Source of the DNA: JACKFB01 sp041389525 | GTDB taxonomy: Bacteria; Myxococcota_A; UBA9042; PHBI01; JACKFB01 | DNA length: 64,000 nucleotides | Reading direction: 5' to 3' | Assembly: GCA_041389525.1 (NCBI GenBank) | Contig: JAWKRR010000017.1 | Coordinates: 1-64,000, forward strand | In this document: piece by piece, positions 59,391-64,000 of the stretch | Numbering within the stretch: position 1 is the stretch's first letter | How the letters are laid out: each line of letters starts with the position of its first letter | The notes under the pieces: generated by a model | Database searches by the model: none | What the model saw: only the letters and a program-made list of their open reading frames with translations | Told to the model about the DNA's origin: nothing | Program-made: the position numbers and the translations under genes

Positions 59391-62300
59391 CAGAACTCCA
59401 GCTCTTCGCGGTCCTCATCCGAAGTACGCGCCGGGCTGCGCGCCACCAACTGCAGCGCGTCGACCCGCTCGGCGAGCGCCCCGAGGGTCGGCGACGCGAA
59501 GAACCAGCGCAACGGCAACTCCACCCCCATCTCAGCGACCAGGCGCGCGATGACCCGGGTGGCGAGGATCGAGTGGCCGCCCAGCTCGAAGAAATCATCG
59601 TCCACGCCGACGCGCCGGATGCCCAGCACCTCGCGCCAGATGGTCGCGATTCGCCGCTCGGTCTCGCCGCGCGGCTCGACGAAGGGCGCGAGCTCCACGC
59701 GGGCGCCCACGTCCGGCGGCGGCAGCGCCTTGCGGTCAGCCTTCCCGTTCGGGGTCAGCGGGATGCGCTCGAGATGAACCAGATGCTGCGGGACCATGTA
59801 CGCCGGGAGTTTCCGCCGCAGATGCTCGCGCAGCGTCGCCATCTCGACCTTGGCGCCGGGCTGCAGCGCCACATACGCCGCCAGCCGCGCGTCGCCCTCG
59901 GTGGGCGCGTAGACCGTCGCGACCGCTTGCGCGACCGCCGCGTGCTCAGCCAGCACGGACTCCACCTCGCCCAGCTCGATGCGATACCCCCGCACCTTGA
60001 CCTGGGTGTCGATGCGCCGCTCGAACACCAGCGTCCCGTCCCGCAGCCAGCGGCACAGATCCCCGGTCCGATACAGCCGCCCCTCGCCAAACGGGTTCTC
60101 GACGAAGCGCTCGGACGTCATCGCCGGCTCGCCAAGATACCCCTCCGCGACGCCCAGCCCGCCGATGTACAGCTCGCCCGGGACGCCGATGGGCACCACC
60201 TCGCGACGCGGGTCCAGCACGTAGCACTGCAGGTTGTGCAGCGGCCTGCCGATCGGGATCGGCGCCGCCGACGATGTGAGCTTGTGGATCGTCGCGTAGA
60301 CGGTGGCCTCGGTCGGACCGTAGCCATTGTAGAAGGCCTTGGTTCGCTCGATGACAGCCTGGGCCAGCTCGCTGCCGAAGGCCTCGCCGCCGGCGATGGC
60401 GACCATCTCGGGCCGCCCGCCCCACCCTGCCGCCAGGAGCAGCCGGAAGGTCGACGGGGTCCCTTGCAGGCAGGTGGCGCCTGACGAATCGAGGAGTCCG
60501 ACCAGGGCGCGACCGTCGGCGGCGACCTCGGAGGGCGCGATGACCACGCGAGCGCCGACGGTCAGCGGCAGGTAGAGCTCCGGCACCGACATATCGAAGG
60601 CCAGCGTCGTCACCGCGACCAGGACGTCGTCGGCGCTGAGGCCGGGGACCTGCTGCATGCTCTCGAGGAAGTTCACGGCCGCGGAGTGCGGGACCGGGAC
60701 ACCTTTCGCGCGCCCGGTCGAGCCCGAGGTGAAGATGATGTAGGCGCGGTCGGCGGGTTGGGCGAGGGGCGCCAGCGGCGAGGCGTCGTGGCGGTCGATG
60801 GCCGCGCGGTCGGCGTCGACGCGGACGCGGGCGTAGGAGCCAGGCGGCAGCGCGTGCTCGAGCGTGGCCTGGGTCACGACCACCGGCGCCTGGGAGCGCT
60901 CGAGCACCCACGCGATGCGGTCGGCCGGGTAGTCGGGGTCGATGGGGACGTAGGCGCCGCCGGCCTCCATGATGGCGAGGGCGCCGGTGAGCATGTCGAG
61001 ATCTCGGGCTGTGGCGAGACCGACCGCCACGCCGGGGCCGACGCCCGCCGCGCGGAGGTGACGCGCCAGCCGATGGGTGCGCGCGGCGAGCTCGGCGTAG
61101 GTGAGCTGGGCCTCGCCCGCGACCGCCGCGACGCGCTCGGGCGTGCGGGCCGCCTGGGCGAGGAAGAGGCCGTGCAGCGTCTGGTCTGCCGAGGTGTCCG
61201 AGGCGGTCTGGTTGAAGGTCGAGACGACGCGCTCGCGCTCGGCGGGCGAGACGATCGGCAGCGACGCGACGGGGGCGCTCGGGTCGGCGACCACGGCGCG
61301 GCACAGCGCCTCAAAGCCCGCGAGATGCTCGCGAATCGTGGCGGCCTCGAAGAGCTTGGTGGCGTACTGGCACTCGGCGACGAGGCCGCGCTTGGAGCGC
61401 ATCAGGTTGAGGAAGAGCTCGAAGCTCTCGTAGCTGCGCGGATTCGAGATGAACTGAACCTCGAGGCCCTCGAAGCCGAGCTCGGGGCCCTCGATGGCGC
61501 GGTCGAGGTTGAACTGCACGGAGGCGAGCGGGATGCGCGAGGGGTCGCGCGGGAGCTCGAGGCCGCGCAGCAGCTCGCCGAAGGTGACCTCCTGGTGCTC
61601 GAAGGCGTCGAGCACGACCCCGCGGGCCGCGACCAGCAGGTCGCCGAAGGGCTGGGAGACGTCGACCCGCATGCGCATCGGCAGCGAGTGGACGCAGTGA
61701 CCGACCAGGAGGTCGCTGCCGAAGGCCGGCTGGCCCGCGGCGGGGACGTTGACGACGATGTCGTCCTGGCCGGAGATCCGCGCCAGCAGCGAGTTCCAGG
61801 CGGCGAAGAGCGTGACGAAGAGGCTGGCGCCGTAGCTGGCGCCGAGGCGCTCGAGGTCGGCGAGCAGCTCGGGGGGGAGGACGCGGTCTTCGCGCGCGGA
61901 CTCAAACGCGCGCAGGCCGGGGCGCGGCTTGTCGGTGGGCAGGTCGAGGCGCGGCGGACCGCCGGCGAAGCGGCCGCGCCACCAGGTCATCGGTGCGGAC
62001 TCGTCGCGGGCGGCCAGGTGCTCGGCGTAGGCGCTGTAGGGGACCGCGGGCGGCAGCTTGGCGACCTCGCCGCGGCAGGCCGCCGAGTAGAGGACGCCGA
62101 GCTCGCGCAGGAGCAGGCCGATGGAGAAGCCGTCGCACACCGTGTGGTGGGCGGTGAGGATCAGCTCGTGATTCTCGGGCGAAAAGCGCAGCAGAGACGA
62201 GCGCAGCAGCGGGCCTTGCTCGAGATCGAAGGCGGTGTTGACCTCGGCGGCCAGGCGCTCCTGCCGGGTGGCCTCGGCGGGCCCCTCCAGGTCGAGCCGG

Positions 62301-62626
62301 CGCGGTCGAAAGGACCCCGCGTCGGCGATGCAGAGCAGCTCGCCGTCAGGGCTGAAGGTCGTGCGCAGGGCCTCATGCCGCTCGGCGAGCTGCACCAGGG
62401 CGTTCTGGAGGGCGTCGACCTTCAGGGGGCCGATGAAGACGAGGCTCTGGCACTCGTTGAACGCGCAGGACGCGTCCGGACCGAGCTGGCTTGCGGTCCA
62501 GAGCTCTTTCTGGAGCGCGGTGGCGGGGGCCGTCCTCGCGAGCACTCCGCCCGCAAACGGATCGAAATCCACGGGGACGAGATCGGTCGCGGTGGGGATG
62601 CGGAGTCGCTTCTGCGGAGGATTCAT
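59390..62626 (-). CDS. NRPS module: condensation-adenylation-carrier protein
   Basis: 1078 aa, one complete elongation module. Condensation at about 30-450 with HHTVCDG intact (His160, His161, Asp165). Adenylation at about 475-960 with YIIFTSGSTGRAKG near 630, 'FYNGYGPTEATVYATIHKL' near 770, LYRTGDLCRW and 'FERRIDTQVKVRGYRIELGE' near 860-890, and the last motif PLTPNGKADRKALP with the catalytic Lys. The specificity pocket, read by comparison with GrsA, begins Asp-Met (AFDMSVPEL) and has Gly-Val-Tyr near the end; I could not assign an amino acid with confidence. The carrier domain has FFELGGHSILATRVI near 1015. It starts ATGA-coupled to the aminotransferase gene and hands on to the variant NRPS. 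Confidence 0.94.
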   Translation of the reverse strand: MNPPQKRLRIPTATDLVPVDFDPFAGGVLARTAPATALQKELWTASQLGPDASCAFNECQSLVFIGPLKVDALQNALVQLAERHEALRTTFSPDGELLCIADAGSFRPRRLDLEGPAEATRQERLAAEVNTAFDLEQGPLLRSSLLRFSPENHELILTAHHTVCDGFSIGLLLRELGVLYSAACRGEVAKLPPAVPYSAYAEHLAARDESAPMTWWRGRFAGGPPRLDLPTDKPRPGLRAFESAREDRVLPPELLADLERLGASYGASLFVTLFAAWNSLLARISGQDDIVVNVPAAGQPAFGSDLLVGHCVHSLPMRMRVDVSQPFGDLLVAARGVVLDAFEHQEVTFGELLRGLELPRDPSRIPLASVQFNLDRAIEGPELGFEGLEVQFISNPRSYESFELFLNLMRSKRGLVAECQYATKLFEAATIREHLAGFEALCRAVVADPSAPVASLPIVSPAERERVVSTFNQTASDTSADQTLHGLFLAQAARTPERVAAVAGEAQLTYAELAARTHRLARHLRAAGVGPGVAVGLATARDLDMLTGALAIMEAGGAYVPIDPDYPADRIAWVLERSQAPVVVTQATLEHALPPGSYARVRVDADRAAIDRHDASPLAPLAQPADRAYIIFTSGSTGRAKGVPVPHSAAVNFLESMQQVPGLSADDVLVAVTTLAFDMSVPELYLPLTVGARVVIAPSEVAADGRALVGLLDSSGATCLQGTPSTFRLLLAAGWGGRPEMVAIAGGEAFGSELAQAVIERTKAFYNGYGPTEATVYATIHKLTSSAAPIPIGRPLHNLQCYVLDPRREVVPIGVPGELYIGGLGVAEGYLGEPAMTSERFVENPFGEGRLYRTGDLCRWLRDGTLVFERRIDTQVKVRGYRIELGEVESVLAEHAAVAQAVATVYAPTEGDARLAAYVALQPGAKVEMATLREHLRRKLPAYMVPQHLVHLERIPLTPNGKADRKALPPPDVGARVELAPFVEPRGETERRIATIWREVLGIRRVGVDDDFFELGGHSILATRVIARLVAEMGVELPLRWFFASPTLGALAERVDALQLVARSPARTSDEDREELEF

Positions 62627-64000
62627 GACTCGGCCACCTGCATGTACGCGCCGCTTCGTGCCGGATCGGGCACGAACCAGGCCGGCCGCCCCTGGGGGTC
62701 TCGCCCGAGGCGCGCGCCGGGTACCGGTGGCTGGGTGGAGACGGCGCGCGGGGCTCGCGCGCGCTCGTAGCTGCCGCGGGGGAAGAAGTCGCCGTCGACC
62801 ATGGCCTCCAGCGCGCGGCGGAAACCGTCGACCACGTGGTCGATGGCCGCGTCGTCGTGGGCCAGGGTCAGATACGACGGAAATCCCTCTTGCAGGTAGA
62901 CGCCTTCGAGCAGGAGGTGGTGCGCGAAGAGGCGAGTCAGATCGTGACCTTCGGTCTGTCGCAGGTACATCACAGAGGTGAAGTTCGGCAGCTCGAAGGG
63001 GGCGCTGTGGGTCTCAAAGAGGGCCCGCAGCCGTGCGCAGAGCGCGTCGGTGCGCACCGCCAAGCCCTCCTGAAGCGCCGGTCCCTCGTCTTTCATGCGC
63101 TGGAGGCTGGCTAGCGTCGCGGCCATCGCCAGCGGGTGGCGCACGAAGGTGCCGGCGAAGAAGGTCACGCCCGCGGTCGGCGCCGAGTCGTCGCCGTACG
63201 CGAACGGCCCACCATCGAAGGTGTCCATGACATCAGCGCGGCCGGCGACGACGCCGACGGGCATCCCGCCGCCCAGCACCTTGCCGTATGTGGCCAGGTC
63301 GGCGCGGACGCCGAAGATGGCCTGGGCGCCCCCGGGGTGGCTGCGAAAACCGGTGACCACCTCGTCGAAGATCAGCAGCGAGCCGTGAGTGTCGGTGATC
63401 TCGCGCAGCGCGTGCAGGAACTCGCGGGGCTGTAGCTCCGGGCGGCGGCTCTGCACCGGCTCGACCAACACGGCGGCGACGGTGTCGCCCAGCTCGCGCA
63501 GGGCGTCGAGCGAGGCGTCGTCGCCGTACTCCAAAATGACCAGATTCGAGACGGCGCTGCGGGGAACGCCGGGCGCAGCGGGCAGCGTGCGGCGGCGGCG
63601 GCCGGCCGTGCCGCGGTACAGCACCTCGTCGAAGTTGCCGTGGTAGTCGCCGGCGAAGGTCACGACGACGTCGCGCCCCGTGAAGGTCCGGGCGCAGCGC
63701 AGGGCGGCCTGGACCGCCTCGGAGCCGGTGCACACGAAGCTGGCGCGGTCCTGGCCCGTGAGCTCGCAGACCAGCCGCGCGGCCTCGCCGGCCAGCGGCG
63801 TCTGAGGACCGATCTCGAAGCCGAGGTCGAGCTGCGCGCGGATGGCGTCGACGATGAAGGGGGCGCGGTGGCCGAAGAGGTTGGGGCCGAAGCCGTTGAG
63901 CATGTCGACGTAGCCGTGGCCGTCGAGGTCCCAGAGCCAGGCGCCTTCGGAGCGTTCTACGACCAGCGGGTAGCAGAGGTCCTTCCAGAGCGGATGGAAC
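62623..64000 (-). CDS. Class III aminotransferase (GSA-aminotransferase-like), 5' end beyond window
   Basis: About 459 residues are visible and the frame continues past the right edge. It starts in view with YPLVVERSEGAWLWDLDGHG and 'YVDMLNGFGPNLFGHRAP'. PLP-binding signs are 'FVCTGSEAVQAALRCAR', LLIFDEVVTGFRSHPGG, and the Schiff-base Lys in ATYGKVLGGGMPVG. The C-terminus GRDPQGRPAWFVPDPARSGA is a tail I know from aminotransferase domains built into hybrid PKS-NRPS proteins such as mycosubtilin-type synthases, where they convert a beta-keto thioester to a beta-amine. So this is probably the end of a larger PKS/NRPS polypeptide, though a free enzyme is possible. Its stop overlaps the NRPS start. 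Confidence 0.9.
   Translation of the reverse strand, partial: FHPLWKDLCYPLVVERSEGAWLWDLDGHGYVDMLNGFGPNLFGHRAPFIVDAIRAQLDLGFEIGPQTPLAGEAARLVCELTGQDRASFVCTGSEAVQAALRCARTFTGRDVVVTFAGDYHGNFDEVLYRGTAGRRRRTLPAAPGVPRSAVSNLVILEYGDDASLDALRELGDTVAAVLVEPVQSRRPELQPREFLHALREITDTHGSLLIFDEVVTGFRSHPGGAQAIFGVRADLATYGKVLGGGMPVGVVAGRADVMDTFDGGPFAYGDDSAPTAGVTFFAGTFVRHPLAMAATLASLQRMKDEGPALQEGLAVRTDALCARLRALFETHSAPFELPNFTSVMYLRQTEGHDLTRLFAHHLLLEGVYLQEGFPSYLTLAHDDAAIDHVVDGFRRALEAMVDGDFFPRGSYERARAPRAVSTQPPVPGARLGRDPQGRPAWFVPDPARSGAYMQVAES

Noticed and set aside
59900..60800. Predicting the amino acid loaded by the intact adenylation domain
   Set aside because: Only part of the specificity pocket could be aligned by eye (Asp-Met at the start, Gly-Val-Tyr near the end). 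A tool-based prediction would be needed before naming a substrate.

Overview
The window is a GC-rich chromosomal segment that looks like a myxobacterium-type organism (Myxococcota in the broad sense). The case rests on content: many lipoproteins with a Cys-rich 'CDDGDPCT' style, RCC1 propellers on a lipoprotein, a clostripain-type surface protease, a diheme cytochrome of the RoxA type, a TubC-type docking domain in an NRPS, and GTGA/ATGA translational coupling almost everywhere. Taxonomy is inferred from gene content, not from a marker gene. No tRNA, rRNA, insertion sequence or CRISPR array was recognised.

Layout. Positions 1-6500 hold a leftward, tightly coupled operon: two PhyH-type dioxygenases, an unrecognised 155-aa protein, a frameshifted M20-type peptidase, an arylamine N-acetyltransferase fused to a glycosyltransferase-like domain, and a beta-propeller-like protein running off the left edge. 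Several reading-frame breaks cluster at 3.8-6.5 kb. Positions 6.6-11.6 kb are rightward: a P-loop protein, a pair of 149-aa secreted proteins, a RoxA-like diheme cytochrome and a Cys-rich lipoprotein. Positions 11.6-13.6 kb hold a leftward pair (a glycine/alanine-rich protein and a membrane-anchored protein). A strong hairpin at 13.82 kb closes a 16.6-kb leftward run from 30.5 kb: three tandem paralogous lipoproteins, a FadL-type porin, a 1710-aa lipoprotein with three RCC1 propellers, and a CehA-type PHP metallohydrolase.

Positions 30.6-38.0 kb are a rightward metal-efflux operon (czcCBA type) headed by a BlaI-type repressor and an M56-type membrane protease, with a BlaI/MecI-like operator in front of the repressor. 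Positions 38-52 kb hold a large membrane protein, a TPR protein, two Cys-rich lipoproteins, a cytosolic hybrid histidine kinase, a glutathione transferase and an EGF/clostripain lipoprotein.

Positions 52-64 kb are a leftward natural-product operon entered part-way: the end of an aminotransferase, a C-A-PCP NRPS module, a second NRPS with a TubC docking domain and degenerate condensation and adenylation domains, two exosortase-associated-type alpha/beta hydrolases lacking a Ser nucleophile, a hexapeptide acyltransferase, a TIGR04325-type methyltransferase, and an RluA-type pseudouridine synthase at the end. The most unusual items are the NAT-glycosyltransferase fusion operon, the triplicated lipoproteins with FadL, the BlaI/M56-controlled metal efflux operon, and the NRPS operon with nucleophile-less hydrolases.
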